NCBI GenBank assembly: GCA_024278315.1
Contig: JAJRTL010000011.1
Span: forward strand, 1-50,206
DNA: 50,206 bases
Direction: 5' to 3'
DNA from: Planctomycetota bacterium
Lineage (GTDB): Bacteria > Planctomycetota > UBA1135 > GCA-002748355
Each line of letters opens with the position of its first letter. The first letter of the stretch is position 1. The notes beneath the pieces were generated by a model, which did not search any database, had not been told where the DNA came from, and saw only the letters and a program-made list of their open reading frames with translations. Shown in pieces: positions 23,983 to 34,600 of the stretch. The position numbers were made by a program, and so were the translations under genes.

Positions 23983-25037
23983 TGCTTCGGCTGCGGCAAT
24001 TGACTGCACCCGGAGCCTCGGCGCTCGCTGTACTCGAGGTGTCGGGTGGCGATGCGAGTGCATTCCTCCATTCGCTCGGCGTGTCGACCCTGCCGAGCGA
24101 GGGGCAGCTGCGATTGGCTCGTTTGCGGCTGGGTCGAGGGTTGCGCGAACAGGCCCTGCTGGTGGCGACGCGTCGGGGTTATGAGATCCAGACGCATGGC
24201 AACCCTCTCTTGATCCGAGCGATCCTGGATGGCGCACCGCCGCAAGCCACAGCCCCTGCGGCAGCTTCCGTCGAGACATGGGGGCAGAGCATCCTGCGCG
24301 TGGCGCGCGCGATCCGGGGCCAGTATGCGCTGCGATTGGCACTCTTCCAGCTCGGGCGCGAGGGATCGACCGGCCTGCTCCAGGACCTGACTGAGGGCGG
24401 ATCGATGGATCGTTTCCTGTGCGACTGCGAGACGGCACTCTCACGTGCGGACGCCGTGCGGGCTTGCTTGCGTCCCCATCGCATCGTCCTCCGTGGCCGG
24501 GTCAACTCGGGCAAGTCGACACTCTTCAATGTGCTGGTGGGGCGCGAGCGCGTACGTACCGGGCCGAAACCGGCTCTTACGAGAGATCCTGTCTGGGAGG
24601 AGATCCTCTATCGCGATCGCGTCCTCTGGATCGTCGATACGGCGGGTGAATCGGAGGGGCTGCAGGATCTGGACCTCAGCGCCGAAGGGCTGGGCCGTAG
24701 GGAGGGAGACAACTCGGACCTGGTCCTCTGGCTGCACTCGAACCTGGAAACGAACGAGTCCCTGCCGCGAGAGCAGGAGGCCCTGCTTCTGGAAACCCAT
24801 CATCCGCGACCCGACATCGGGAGGCTGCATCTGGATCTGCTTCGTTTGGACCCCAGCGCTCTCAGGGCCGCCGTCTTGGATCGTGTTCTCGATCGCCTGG
24901 GGTTGGTTGAGCTGCCACCCCTGGCTCCGGCCCCTCTGGACGAAGGCATGGAGCGGGGCCTTCGTTGGCTTCTGGATCAACCGGATCGGCAAAAGGCCGC
25001 CCGTCGCCTGCTCGCGGAGGGCCCCCCGCCTTCCTGA
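23982..25037 (+). CDS. degenerate MnmE-like GTPase
   Basis: The ATG at 23982 overlaps the coaX stop (TGATG) and gives 351 residues. The N-terminus (LTAPGASALAVLEVSG) resembles the tetrahydrofolate-binding domain of MnmE, and the G domain contains G1 GRVNSGKSTLFN (172-183), a G2 Thr in LTRDP and G3 DTAG (219-222). Two things differ from true MnmE. The NKxD guanine motif is not recognisable (LETHHPRPD lies where it should be), and the C-terminal CIGK box needed for tRNA modification is missing. At about 350 residues it is also about 100 shorter. It may be a decayed or repurposed paralog; a normal mnmE may lie elsewhere. Its pairing with coaX suggests a link to that gene, of unknown nature. Confidence 0.75.
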   Translation: MLRLRQLTAPGASALAVLEVSGGDASAFLHSLGVSTLPSEGQLRLARLRLGRGLREQALLVATRRGYEIQTHGNPLLIRAILDGAPPQATAPAAASVETWGQSILRVARAIRGQYALRLALFQLGREGSTGLLQDLTEGGSMDRFLCDCETALSRADAVRACLRPHRIVLRGRVNSGKSTLFNVLVGRERVRTGPKPALTRDPVWEEILYRDRVLWIVDTAGESEGLQDLDLSAEGLGRREGDNSDLVLWLHSNLETNESLPREQEALLLETHHPRPDIGRLHLDLLRLDPSALRAAVLDRVLDRLGLVELPPLAPAPLDEGMERGLRWLLDQPDRQKAARRLLAEGPPPS

Positions 25038-25111
25038 GATGTGGGCCCCGTCTCCAAACGCATACCAACGCGAGGTTGACAGCGGCAGTGCTAGTGAGTC
25101 AACTCCTGGGG

Positions 25112-26446
25112 ATGACCCCGGGGAAGCGCGATCTCATCTCCATCGACGATCTCTCCAACGAGGAGATCCTTGGCCTGTTCCGCTACGCGGAGGAGTTCGA
25201 TGGGGATTTGAAGGCTCATGCAGCCACCTGCCCGGGCACCATTCTCGCCACGCTCTTCTTCGAGCCCTCGACGCGCACCCGGCTCTCCTTCGAGTCGGCC
25301 ATGCTACGTCTCGGCGGGGGCGTGATTTCTGCCACCGAGGGAGGCACGACCTCGGCAGCGAAGGGCGAGAGCCTGGCGGATACCGCGCGCATCGTGGGAG
25401 GACGCTACGCCGACCTGATCGTCCTGCGGCATCCCGATGAGGGGGCGGCCAAGGTCCTGGCAGACTACGCGGAGGTGCCGGTCATCAACGGAGGGGATGG
25501 AGGGCATGAGCATCCCACGCAGACCCTCTGCGACCTCTACACGCTCTGGAAGGAGAAAGGCCATCTGTCGGATCTCGAGGTCGTGCTCTGCGGTGACCTC
25601 AAACACTCGCGCACGATCCACTCCCTGATCTCGGCCCTGGCTCGATTCGATGCCAACATCGTTTGCCTGCCCTATGAGGGGTTCGAGATCCCCTCTCATG
25701 TGCTCGAGCGACTCGAACGACGATGGGGCAGCGAAATCCAGAGGGCCGACGTCGGCGATCTGCCAGGAATCAGCGCAGGCAAGGATGCTGTCTACGTGAC
25801 TCCGAGCCGCCCGCATCAGCAGTCCCTCTTCACGCAGCTCAATGCGCAGGTCGTCCAACGCATCGATGCCATCTACATGACGAGGTCACAGCGGGAACGG
25901 CAGGGTGACGACGACAAGGGGGATGGTTACATGAGCCTCGGGCCGACCCAGCTCAAGGAGAAGCGGTTCAAGGAGACGAGCATCCTTCACCCGCTTCCCC
26001 GGGTCGACGAGATCAGCTACGACATGGATCGGGATCGGAGGGCCATCTACTTCCGTCAGGCGGGCAATGGAGTTCCGATCCGGATGGCCCTCCTGGCCTT
26101 CCTGCTCGGCAAGCTCAAGCTGGGCGGGGCCAAGCCTCCGCGCGCGAGCAAGAAACCCCTCTACCGGTCCAGCCATGGCCTTCGCTGCTCGCATGAGGTC
26201 TGCATCTGCAATCGTGAGGGCCGTCGCTATCTGATCTCCGAATTCGAGGTCATCGAGGAACTACCACCGCTTCTGGCCTGTGCCTACTGCGGCACCGAAG
26301 AGCGCCCACAGTTCGTCGGTCATCGGCAGTCCAGAAAGCTGCACAGGGCCAATGCTGCCGAGGCCACGCGCATCCACGTCGAGAACCGGGTCTACTTCCG
26401 GGATCGTACGGCCGCTGTGGCCGCCGGGTTCGGAGAAGGACTCTGA
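25112..26446 (+). CDS. pyrB: aspartate carbamoyltransferase PyrB fused to a PyrI-type zinc domain
   Basis: The ATG at 25112 gives 444 residues; GTG codons at 25088 and 25094 are alternative starts. Residues 1-335 are the catalytic chain: STRTRLSFE at 53-61 binds carbamoyl phosphate, SAAKGES at 81-87 supplies the active-site Ser and Lys, HPTQTLCDLYT at 134-144 and HPLPRVDEI at 293-301 complete the site. The enzyme joins carbamoyl phosphate and aspartate in pyrimidine synthesis. After a short linker there are four Cys at 359, 364, 390 and 393, spaced C-x4-C-x25-C-x2-C, close to the PyrI zinc domain (C-x4-C-x23-C-x2-C). The PyrI nucleotide-binding domain, normally about 100 residues before the zinc site, is absent. 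A 50-residue basic tail follows. The esterase gene starts 2 bases later. Confidence 0.88.
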   Translation: MTPGKRDLISIDDLSNEEILGLFRYAEEFDGDLKAHAATCPGTILATLFFEPSTRTRLSFESAMLRLGGGVISATEGGTTSAAKGESLADTARIVGGRYADLIVLRHPDEGAAKVLADYAEVPVINGGDGGHEHPTQTLCDLYTLWKEKGHLSDLEVVLCGDLKHSRTIHSLISALARFDANIVCLPYEGFEIPSHVLERLERRWGSEIQRADVGDLPGISAGKDAVYVTPSRPHQQSLFTQLNAQVVQRIDAIYMTRSQRERQGDDDKGDGYMSLGPTQLKEKRFKETSILHPLPRVDEISYDMDRDRRAIYFRQAGNGVPIRMALLAFLLGKLKLGGAKPPRASKKPLYRSSHGLRCSHEVCICNREGRRYLISEFEVIEELPPLLACAYCGTEERPQFVGHRQSRKLHRANAAEATRIHVENRVYFRDRTAAVAAGFGEGL

Positions 26447-26448
26447 CC

Positions 26449-27129
26449 ATGACTCGTGATCTCTTGGAGTGTGTTGAAGTCGAGACTGGGCCTGACCCGC
26501 AGAAGTCGGTCCTCTGGCTCCACGGATTGGGTGCATCGGGGCACGACTTCGAGCCCATCCTTCCCTATCTGGGTCTGCCCAAGGGCAGTGCTGTCCGGTT
26601 CGTCTTCCCGCATGCGCCCGAGATCCCTGTCACGCTCAACATGGGGATGGTCATGCCAGCCTGGTATGACATCGCTGAGCTCAATCTCGAAAGAGGTCAT
26701 GACATGGAGGGGATCCAGAGGTCCCATTCCCAGGTCCTGGATCTCATCGGTCGGGAGAGGGAGCGCGGGGTGGCGAGCGAGGACCTCGTCCTGGCTGGAT
26801 TCTCCCAGGGGGGAGCGATTGCTCTCTACACGGCTCTGCGATTCTGCGAGCCCCTGGCCGGATGCCTGGCTCTCTCCACCTATCTGGTGGGGGAGGAGGG
26901 CCTGGCCGATGCCAGGAGTGAAGCGAATCGGGACCTGCCGATCTTCGAGGCTCACGGACGATTCGACCCGATGGTTCCGATGGAGCGAGGCCTGCATTGT
27001 CGAGATCGACTGGCGGAGCTGGGCTACACTCCTCTCTGGCGCGAATACCCGATGCAACATGAGGTCTGCATGGAGGAGATCCAGGATATCGGGGTTTGGC
27101 TGACGGAGGTTCTGGGTCTCTCTGCCTGA
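26449..27129 (+). CDS. carboxylesterase/phospholipase of the alpha/beta hydrolase 2 family
   Basis: The 226-residue product starts 2 bases after the pyrB stop, with GGAGAAGGA as ribosome-binding site. LWLHGLGASGHDF near the start supplies the oxyanion region, the nucleophile elbow is GFSQGGA (Ser about 122), the acid is Asp in GRFDPMVPM and the catalytic His is in YPMQHEVC. Length and pattern match acyl-protein thioesterase/carboxylesterase II (EstB type), which hydrolyses short acyl esters. No signal peptide is seen, so it acts in the cytoplasm. The physiological substrate cannot be told. Confidence 0.92.
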   Translation: MTRDLLECVEVETGPDPQKSVLWLHGLGASGHDFEPILPYLGLPKGSAVRFVFPHAPEIPVTLNMGMVMPAWYDIAELNLERGHDMEGIQRSHSQVLDLIGRERERGVASEDLVLAGFSQGGAIALYTALRFCEPLAGCLALSTYLVGEEGLADARSEANRDLPIFEAHGRFDPMVPMERGLHCRDRLAELGYTPLWREYPMQHEVCMEEIQDIGVWLTEVLGLSA

Positions 27130-27908
27130 ACCAGGACCATCCGGTGGGGCCCGCAGAGGCCTCCTGTGCGAATGCGCTCAGGCCCTTCCCCTCGGATCAG
27201 AATCCCAGCCTTGGTCCACCCGGTTCGCCTTCTCCTGGGCCGATGCATCCGGATCATGGAGGTTCCCGGGTGCGGGCACCCACGCACTTCTCGTGCGAGA
27301 TCACTCGCAGTCGCACTGGGTGGCGGACGAACCTCCCCGCAACTTGAGCCTAAGTGCCTTCTTTTCAGCTCGTTGTGCCATCCGGGCCCTTTTTGCGGTC
27401 TCGGTACGCGCTTTGCTAATGCTGGGAAAGCCCCCCTGGTCTCTCGTTCCTCTCAGTGAGAGTCCGTCCTGTCCGCCAAGGACAGGATATTCTTCATGGC
27501 GATCCTGAACGGGATCCCGTGATTCGAGCTTGAGGGCCTCGAGGCTTGTGCCGAGAGGCCTGAGCCTAGAGCAGCCAGTTTTCTTCCTCCGGAGACCCCA
27601 GTGGATCCCAGATTTGCATATCCCCGCCCGTCAGGGTTGAACCCGGCCAACAGGGCAAGATGCCTTGCTGCTGGGTGGATTGCTTCCAGGGAACAAATTG
27701 ACAGTGTGGAGCGAGACCGGAGAATGGGCCCTGTCCCTCTCGCCTCAATCCTCCCTGGCCAGGCAGCCTCTAGTCTTGCAACTCGTGAACATGTACTCCG
27801 CAGGAAAGCTGCGGTCGCTACCTCTGCAGTTGTGACGATCGAGCTTCTCGATCGAGCTCCCCATTCGGGATCCATCCGTGGACCCGCAGATCCAAGAAAG
27901 AAAAGGTC
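27130..27908. other. 779-base region without genes before the lipoprotein cluster
   Basis: No supported gene is found. The stretch is less GC-rich than its neighbours in places. TTGACA at 27698-27703 is a perfect -35 box but is followed after 17 bases by AGAATG, a poor -10. A 7-bp hairpin GATCGAG-CTT-CTCGATC at 27837-27853 lies in the likely leader of the first lipoprotein gene. The long minus-strand frame that covers 27453-29516 is antisense to that gene. Confidence 0.45.
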
Positions 27909-30900
27909 ATGATGATGCGACGTAGAGTCAGTTTGGCTGGATTCCGAAGCCGTGGAATCCGAGGTTTGGGCTCCATGGGGCTCGCTCTTGGTCTGGCCCT
28001 GTCCTTCTCCGCCTGTAGTGGCGGTGGTGGCGGTAGTGGTGAGGGGGGAACCGGGGCTGCTTCGGACGGAATCACGCTTATGAGCATCCATGCGGGCCGC
28101 CTCGTGGATGTCTACGGCCTGGTGGGGGACGAGGCCGGGAGCAGCACGGGCGCGATCGAGCTTTACGAGACCGACGTGCTGATTGGCAACGACATCCAGG
28201 ATGAGCGTCAGGTCAACGAGAACAAGGCCGACTCTGAGATCACCTATGACTTCATCGGGGCTGACCCCGCCACCCTTCAGCCAAAACTCCTGATCACGCG
28301 AGTGATCGGCTCCGCGGATTTCAAAACGGCATTCGGCGAGTTGGATGACACGGCCCAGCTGATCTCGGCCGGAGTCTATGGGCAAAACACTGCAGTTCAG
28401 CCCTTCAACGTCGCGGCTCGCAATGCAGGACTCCGCCTGACCTTCAATCGCGACCTGGGACTTCCGGCTGATTTCTTCATCGAGCGCGACGCCACGGGCC
28501 GGCCTGCCGGGATCAAGAATCCCGAGGCCATCGAGCTGGTGGAGATCGTGGGTGATCCGACCGACAATGATCCCATCGGCGACTTCAAGCGCATCACGAC
28601 CCGGATCGCCCATCGCAAGAACCTGATCATCCTGGATCCGGTCCTGCTGGGTGTGGAAGGCAACTGGTTCCAGGTGCCCAACCGCGCTTCGGGAATGCCT
28701 GCCAGCGCGACCCAGAACTTGCCCAACATCCGGGTCAACCTCACGCTGGAAGGGCCTCTCCGCATCAGGGGGCTCACCGCACGAACCGATCCGCGTTTCA
28801 TCCAGACGAACCTGTCCGGGCGCAAAGCGCTCGTGAGGGACTTCCGCTCGGGCAACAGTCGTGACACCACGGCCGGTTTGCAGAACGGCTTCGTGCGCGA
28901 GAAGATCCCGCCGCGCCTGGTCGGAGAGATGCGGATGCGTCTCGAGAGCGTCGAGAAGCTCAGCGAGACCGTTCAGCGATTGACGATCTTCAAGGCTGGT
29001 GTCGTACACGAACTCGATCGTGGTGATGTGCTCAAGCTCTTCCCCAAGGGGTCCAACACCGGTGTGGCTGCGGCCGTGACCGAGATCATCCTGGATCCGG
29101 ACGAGGATCACGGCAAGCCCGGTGTCCAGCGTGTACGTGTGCGTGTGCGCAGTATCGATGGCTGGGAGGCTCACGATCCTTCCAACGATCCTGAATTCCC
29201 CGCGTCGATTCCCGAGCGCATGAAGTGGCTGCTCAAGAACGCTCCGCTGGTGGTGCTCTCCGCCGAGTTCTTCGGCGGTGACCAGAAGACGACCGGGGAT
29301 GACCCCGAGAACTTCATCACCTTCACCCCGGATCCCGTTCCGGATCCAGGGCAGACGATCGTCAAGCCGGGTGAGAATGTCTCTCCCTTCGCCCACATCG
29401 TGTTGCGCTTCACCAAGCCTGTGAACCTGGCAACGGTCAAGCCCTACGATTCGATGATGCTCTCGACGCTGTCCAGTGCTCGTGACACCTTGGATCCCAA
29501 GATCGGCACGCCGCACCTCATCGCCTCGCAGATCTTCGATGAGGATGGCTCATCCACATCCTTGCGCGTCGCACCGCCGATGGGTTTCTTCCTCAGTGAG
29601 GAGATGCGCGGAGCCAGCAAGAAGAAGCAGTTTCCCTACTATCTCCATCTCGTGGGTGGATTCGAGGGCATCCGGGATTTCGCCGGCAACCCCATCGATT
29701 TCCAACGCACAGATGTGAGTTCGGCGCAGGCAAGCTTCAATACCTTCGAGTTCCACCTGGATACGAATGTCGAGAAGGCGGGCAACCGCTTCCCCAACAA
29801 CCGCGTGGTCAACATCGTGCGCCGCTTCACCTCTCTCGATGAGGATGAGAGCGTGAAGGGGCAGATCGACTTCTTCGGTCCCGTCGCCGTGGTCGGTGGC
29901 AGGGCGATCGGCCGCTCCCTGACGCGTGGAAGCTCCTTCGTCGATGACAAGAACCAGCTGCCCTCCCCGCCGGCATTCCCCTTCTCGTTCTGTCAGACTG
30001 GGGACTTCATGGCTCTGACGGCATCCAACCCGGTCAGTGGACCCATCTTGAATCCGCTGAACCCATGGGGTGGTAGGCTCGAGAACATCTGGCGTGAGAT
30101 CGACCTGTCACTCTCGCGCACCAACCCCGTCGACTTCAACCTCGATGTCGAGCAGATGTGGTGGGCTCCGTTCCAGCAGGGATCGGCCGGCACGCGGGAC
30201 ATCATCTATGACATCTTCGACCGCATCAGCCTCTTCCTGGGGCACTGCGAGTATCGTCCCGACAACTGCATCTGGCCTGCTGCCGCCCTTCCGCGCTACA
30301 GGCAGTCGGGTCTCCAGTTCTACTTCGATAGCAACTTCGCTCGCAATCTCAAGGCGGGTGCAACCAACATGACCAACCCCTCTGCGAACGACATCGAGGA
30401 GAGGCCTGCCCCGCACATCGCCTATGAGAACAGGGAAATGATCGTGCAACACAAGGATCTCACGATGGATCCGACCAACAGTGTGCGCTATCTACCTCTG
30501 CCGACCTTCGCCAAGGACAAGGGCTACTTCACCTTCCGTGACGAGGCCGTGGATGTCCTGGGTGGCGGGCGTGGCCAACCTCGCATCCTGAGCCCCTTCG
30601 GACCCGAGAACGAACGCTACTGGGATAGCGCAAATCGTACGAGCGCGGACGACGGCAACGTGGGCTCCATTGCCCTGCCGATCATGGCCGACTTCTGGTC
30701 CTATGTGGACGACCCCAAGCTGCCCAAGGATGACCCCTTCTTCGCGACGGGAGCCAATGGTCTCCAGCTCTCCCTCGCCGTTACGTCCAGTGCGGTGCCC
30801 TACTTCCGCGTCTATTCGGGTGGATCGCTGGTGTTGAGTAAGAACGCCAAGTACGTGCGTCCGGGTAGCCGTGATTTCAAGGTGGCGAGTGGTGGATGGA

Positions 30901-31475
30901 ACCCGCTCTCGGGAGCTCGCACTGCGGCTGGTGACCCGACCCAATACTGGATGAGATTCGACTGGTTGCGTCGGAAGTCCTACATGACCTACGGCTTCAT
31001 CAATCTGCAGGATCCACATAGCGATGCCACCAACAACTACGGTGACCCTCGACTGGGCTCCAGCAACGCCTATGCGATGAGCGCCAACCAGATCTGCAAC
31101 TTCCAGGAGTTCTTCGAGCCGCCTCTGTCGACGCTTCCAACCGGGACCGTCATCGAGGCCGAGTATCGCGGGGCCGACAGGGCGTCCTCTGGGTTCAAGG
31201 CCCTGGATCCTCGTCTGCCAGGAAATGCACACATCCGTCGTTCTTCCGGTTCCCAGTGGGCCTACCGCTACACGAACAAGCTCACCAAATACACGACCAA
31301 TCCCAACCAGCTCTTCCAGGACTCCTATCTGGGCAAGTTCCAGTTGGACGCCTCGAAGGTGCGGATCATGAACTGGCGCATTCGTTTCCAGAACAATCCT
31401 GAGGCGGTCAATCCCGCCCCGCCGACCCTGGACTCCTACGGTCTGAGTTACCGCATCGAGACCAGGATCAAGTAG
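27909..31475 (+). CDS. giant lipoprotein A1 (family A) with Ig-like segment
   Basis: The 1188-residue product begins with a lipoprotein signal peptide (LALSFSAC, lipidated Cys at residue 36) followed by a Gly/Ser linker. A region near residue 500 (SPFAHIVLRFTKPVNLATVK) resembles SbsA-type Ig-like domains. No other known domain is visible. It is a full-length paralog of the gene at 35151. Both share GRLVD-(V/I)-Y near the start, RDFRSG at about residues 310 here, VRRF-x-S-x-DED, NPVDFNLDVEQMWWAPF (NPQDFELDVEQLYWAPF there), DIFDRISLFLGHCEYRPD, and a C-terminal NWRIRF-type ending. It is Asp/Asn/Pro-rich and poor in Cys, as in outer-membrane or surface proteins. The function is unknown. The start has ATG three times in a row, with AAAAGG just upstream. 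Confidence 0.85.
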   Translation: MMMRRRVSLAGFRSRGIRGLGSMGLALGLALSFSACSGGGGGSGEGGTGAASDGITLMSIHAGRLVDVYGLVGDEAGSSTGAIELYETDVLIGNDIQDERQVNENKADSEITYDFIGADPATLQPKLLITRVIGSADFKTAFGELDDTAQLISAGVYGQNTAVQPFNVAARNAGLRLTFNRDLGLPADFFIERDATGRPAGIKNPEAIELVEIVGDPTDNDPIGDFKRITTRIAHRKNLIILDPVLLGVEGNWFQVPNRASGMPASATQNLPNIRVNLTLEGPLRIRGLTARTDPRFIQTNLSGRKALVRDFRSGNSRDTTAGLQNGFVREKIPPRLVGEMRMRLESVEKLSETVQRLTIFKAGVVHELDRGDVLKLFPKGSNTGVAAAVTEIILDPDEDHGKPGVQRVRVRVRSIDGWEAHDPSNDPEFPASIPERMKWLLKNAPLVVLSAEFFGGDQKTTGDDPENFITFTPDPVPDPGQTIVKPGENVSPFAHIVLRFTKPVNLATVKPYDSMMLSTLSSARDTLDPKIGTPHLIASQIFDEDGSSTSLRVAPPMGFFLSEEMRGASKKKQFPYYLHLVGGFEGIRDFAGNPIDFQRTDVSSAQASFNTFEFHLDTNVEKAGNRFPNNRVVNIVRRFTSLDEDESVKGQIDFFGPVAVVGGRAIGRSLTRGSSFVDDKNQLPSPPAFPFSFCQTGDFMALTASNPVSGPILNPLNPWGGRLENIWREIDLSLSRTNPVDFNLDVEQMWWAPFQQGSAGTRDIIYDIFDRISLFLGHCEYRPDNCIWPAAALPRYRQSGLQFYFDSNFARNLKAGATNMTNPSANDIEERPAPHIAYENREMIVQHKDLTMDPTNSVRYLPLPTFAKDKGYFTFRDEAVDVLGGGRGQPRILSPFGPENERYWDSANRTSADDGNVGSIALPIMADFWSYVDDPKLPKDDPFFATGANGLQLSLAVTSSAVPYFRVYSGGSLVLSKNAKYVRPGSRDFKVASGGWNPLSGARTAAGDPTQYWMRFDWLRRKSYMTYGFINLQDPHSDATNNYGDPRLGSSNAYAMSANQICNFQEFFEPPLSTLPTGTVIEAEYRGADRASSGFKALDPRLPGNAHIRRSSGSQWAYRYTNKLTKYTTNPNQLFQDSYLGKFQLDASKVRIMNWRIRFQNNPEAVNPAPPTLDSYGLSYRIETRIK

Positions 31476-31697
31476 ACGTCCGAGAACGAACAACCGAAAC
31501 AAACTAGATCAAGACAGGCACTGACACTCCTGGCCCCTTGGCATCGGCAATCGGTGAAGGGGAGCCTTCTCTGGCTCGGCACCATCGGGGCTGGGCCATG
31601 AGGACTGGGGTAGACTTGCTTCGTCATCCTCCACTTTCCACTGCTTTTCGATGGGCTCCCCCCCGGGAACCCGAACTCTCCTTCCAAGAGAACCGTC
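31476..31697 (+). other. intergenic region between lipoproteins A1 and B1
   Basis: 222 bases without a gene. TGGGGTAGAC occurs at 31612-31621 and again at 38946-38955, upstream of B2. TAGACT at 31616-31621 could be a -10 box. No strong terminator is seen after A1. Confidence 0.35.
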
Positions 31698-34600
31698 ATG
31701 ATGACACCCTTCAGACAGATCCGGACAAGCGTTGCCAGGACCAGCATGGTCGGCGCTTTGGCCTTGGCGCTGGTTGCTTGCAGCAAAGGCAGCGAAACGC
31801 CGGCAGACTCGAGGACCGGTGGCCCCTTCGAGGTGCTGACGACAGCACCGGCGAACAATGGCCAGCTCTTCCTCAACCAGTCCGTGCGTTGGACCATGTC
31901 CAATCCCTTGAACATCGACACGGCGACCTTCAACGCCATTGCGTTCACGGTGAGGGAGGCGGGAGGCGATCCGGTTTCAGAGCAGGTGACGGGAAACTTC
32001 CGCCTGGGTTTGGATGTCGACGGGGTCGAAGATCCCTATGTCCTGGAGTTCGTGCCGAAGCTCCCCACGAACAGCACGTTCACGAACGGTGGCTTCAAGC
32101 CTGCCCGTATCTATACGGTCACCATCGTCCAGGAGAGCATGGGCAACAATCCCGTGCTGCGCGACCTGGCGGGCAACGCCCTGTCGCCGTCCTCCGCGGG
32201 CCAGGTTTTGAGCTTCAAGACGGCATCGGGATCCTCGCCTGATGAGCTTTTCCTGGACACGAGGGTGGGTGGACCTCGTGTCATGAAGTTCGAGGTCGGA
32301 CCACAGACCGGTAACAGGGTTTCCCTGAACCGTCTGGGCACGGCGCCCGTCGAGGTGCGACTGAGCTTCAATCAACCCCTGAATCCCTCGAGCAGCAATG
32401 TCCCAGTCAACCAGGATACCAACCCTGTGAATGCGCTCCTGCGCCAGAAGGGACGAATCTACCTGGAGTATGACGATGTGATTCTCGGAGACAGGCAGTG
32501 GATCCGAGCTCAGGTCGAAATGCCCGTGAATGACAATCGTGGAGCAGAGGTGATCATCCGTCCCGATGGCATCCTCCCCAACAACGCAACAATCCGAGTC
32601 ATCGTCCTTGCCGACCTGCAGGACATTTCGGGCGAGTCCAACGTCAAGGATGCTTCCTACAACCCGATCGCCGGCACATTCGCGACCGAGACCTCGTTTC
32701 ATTCGCAGTTCGATGCGGTGATGATGAGTTTCAAGGACGACACCTTGATCGACAAGGATGCCGCCTTCAACGACCCGATCGCCGAAGTCAAGAACGGGCT
32801 CTTGAGCGCTTCGTTCGATTTCGAAGGCCTGCCCACCAACTTCAACTATGCGCCGACCTCGCGCGAAATCATTCTGAACACCAACTTCACGCAGGTGCAG
32901 CCCACCAATGGCCCGCCGATCGCGGTCTCGGGCGGTGTGTTCTCCTTCAACAACATCGAGATCAAGCAGGATGTCAAAGTCCAGGGCACGGGCACGAACC
33001 CGCTCGTCTTCCTGGCCAATGGCACGGTCCGTATCGATGGGCTCGTCTCGGTCAACGGTGGTGATGGCGCTCAGGTGAACACCCTGAACTCCGCCAACTT
33101 CCCGACCGGTGGTGGTGTAGGCGTCTGCATGGGCGGCAATGGTGGCAAGGCTAGTCAGAACGTCACCAACTCCACCCTTCAGGGAGAGACTGGCTGGGGA
33201 CCTGGCCAGGTGCCTGGAGGCGGCGGCAAGGGTGGCAAGATCGCCTGCGGCAGCATCTCCAACTATGCCGGTGGCGGTGGTGGTGGATCCATGGCCCAGC
33301 AGGGCGATGACGATTTCTCCAGCACAGCCGTCCAGAAGAAAGGCACGGGTGGAAATGGTGGCACCGCCAACGCGACGGGTGGCAAGCCCGGACCGACGAA
33401 CTTCTTGGACCAGACCAAGACCAACGATTTCTGGGGTCGCCTCGTGACAAAGAGCGGCGATGTCATCATCGGCGAACTCCTGTCTCCCACCGGCGGCGGT
33501 GGTGGCGGTGGTGGCGGTGACGTGACCTCGTCCAGCAAGTGTCAGGCGGGACAGCCCGGCTACATCAACGACCGCAAGGGCGGCGGTGGTGGAGGCGGCG
33601 CTGGCGTCGTGATCATCAAGGCTCTTGGACCCATCATCATCAGCTCGACCGGTCGCGTCTCCGCAGATGGCGGGCGTGGTGGTGGAGGTGAGTGGGCTGG
33701 TTCCTCCCGTTTCGGCGGCGGTGGAGGCGCAGGTGCCGGTGGTATGGTCGTCCTCATGTCGGCGACCCGCATCGATCTGCATACGCACCAGGGCACCTAT
33801 GCCAACAACGACTACAACTTCTCCGTGACGGCCGATGGCAACATCAGCCGCGTGGCCTCCTACGGCAGCGTGCGCCTGCACAAGTACCTACAGAGGAACG
33901 ACAAGAACAACACCGGCGGTTACGGTGGCATGGGCCTGGTCCAGCTGCAGACGCCTCCGGGTGACGATGCTGACGGCACCGGCACCAAGCTCGATGACAA
34001 CCTCCGCGTCATCCAGGGCGCCAATGTCCTGACTGGCACGGCGAAGACTTCCTACCTGATTCGCGGCGATATCCGACCGAATCCATGGTTCCTGGCTTCG
34101 CCGTATGGACGTTTCTCCTCCGCGGAGCTGCACTGGCGGTCGACGGCTGCTTCCGAACGTCGCGAGACCGTGACTCCTCAGAGTTCTGGCGCAAGGGTCA
34201 TCGACTCCTTGCTCGGCAAGAGCGGTCCTGAGTGGTATTTCCAGCAGCTCGTCAACCGGAGCAAGCAGGGCAACAGCGGCTACCTCGACACCGATATCAA
34301 CAGTGGCGCCCTGGTCTTCCCGCCAGTGAGACTGGATGGTGGTGTGACCCGCGCTGTCATCAAGGACGCACAGAGCAACGGGGCGGACTACCACGGTACG
34401 AATGCCCACGTCCTGACTCTGGACAAGAACTACCTTCCCGATCCGCTGACCGGTGGATGGAACTATTCCAACTACCGGGCGCGTCTCATGGACAAGTCCA
34501 ACAGCGAGGTGGCTGAGTTCCGGATCCTGTCCACGTCCAAGGATCAGATCCTGCTCGAAGCCGGTCTGACCGCGCTTCCGCCCAACCTCGGCAGCGTGGA

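Noticed and set aside
27453-29516. 687-codon open frame on the minus strand over the start of lipoprotein A1
   Set aside because: A1 has a lipobox, a full-length paralog and matching direction with its neighbours; the antisense frame has none.
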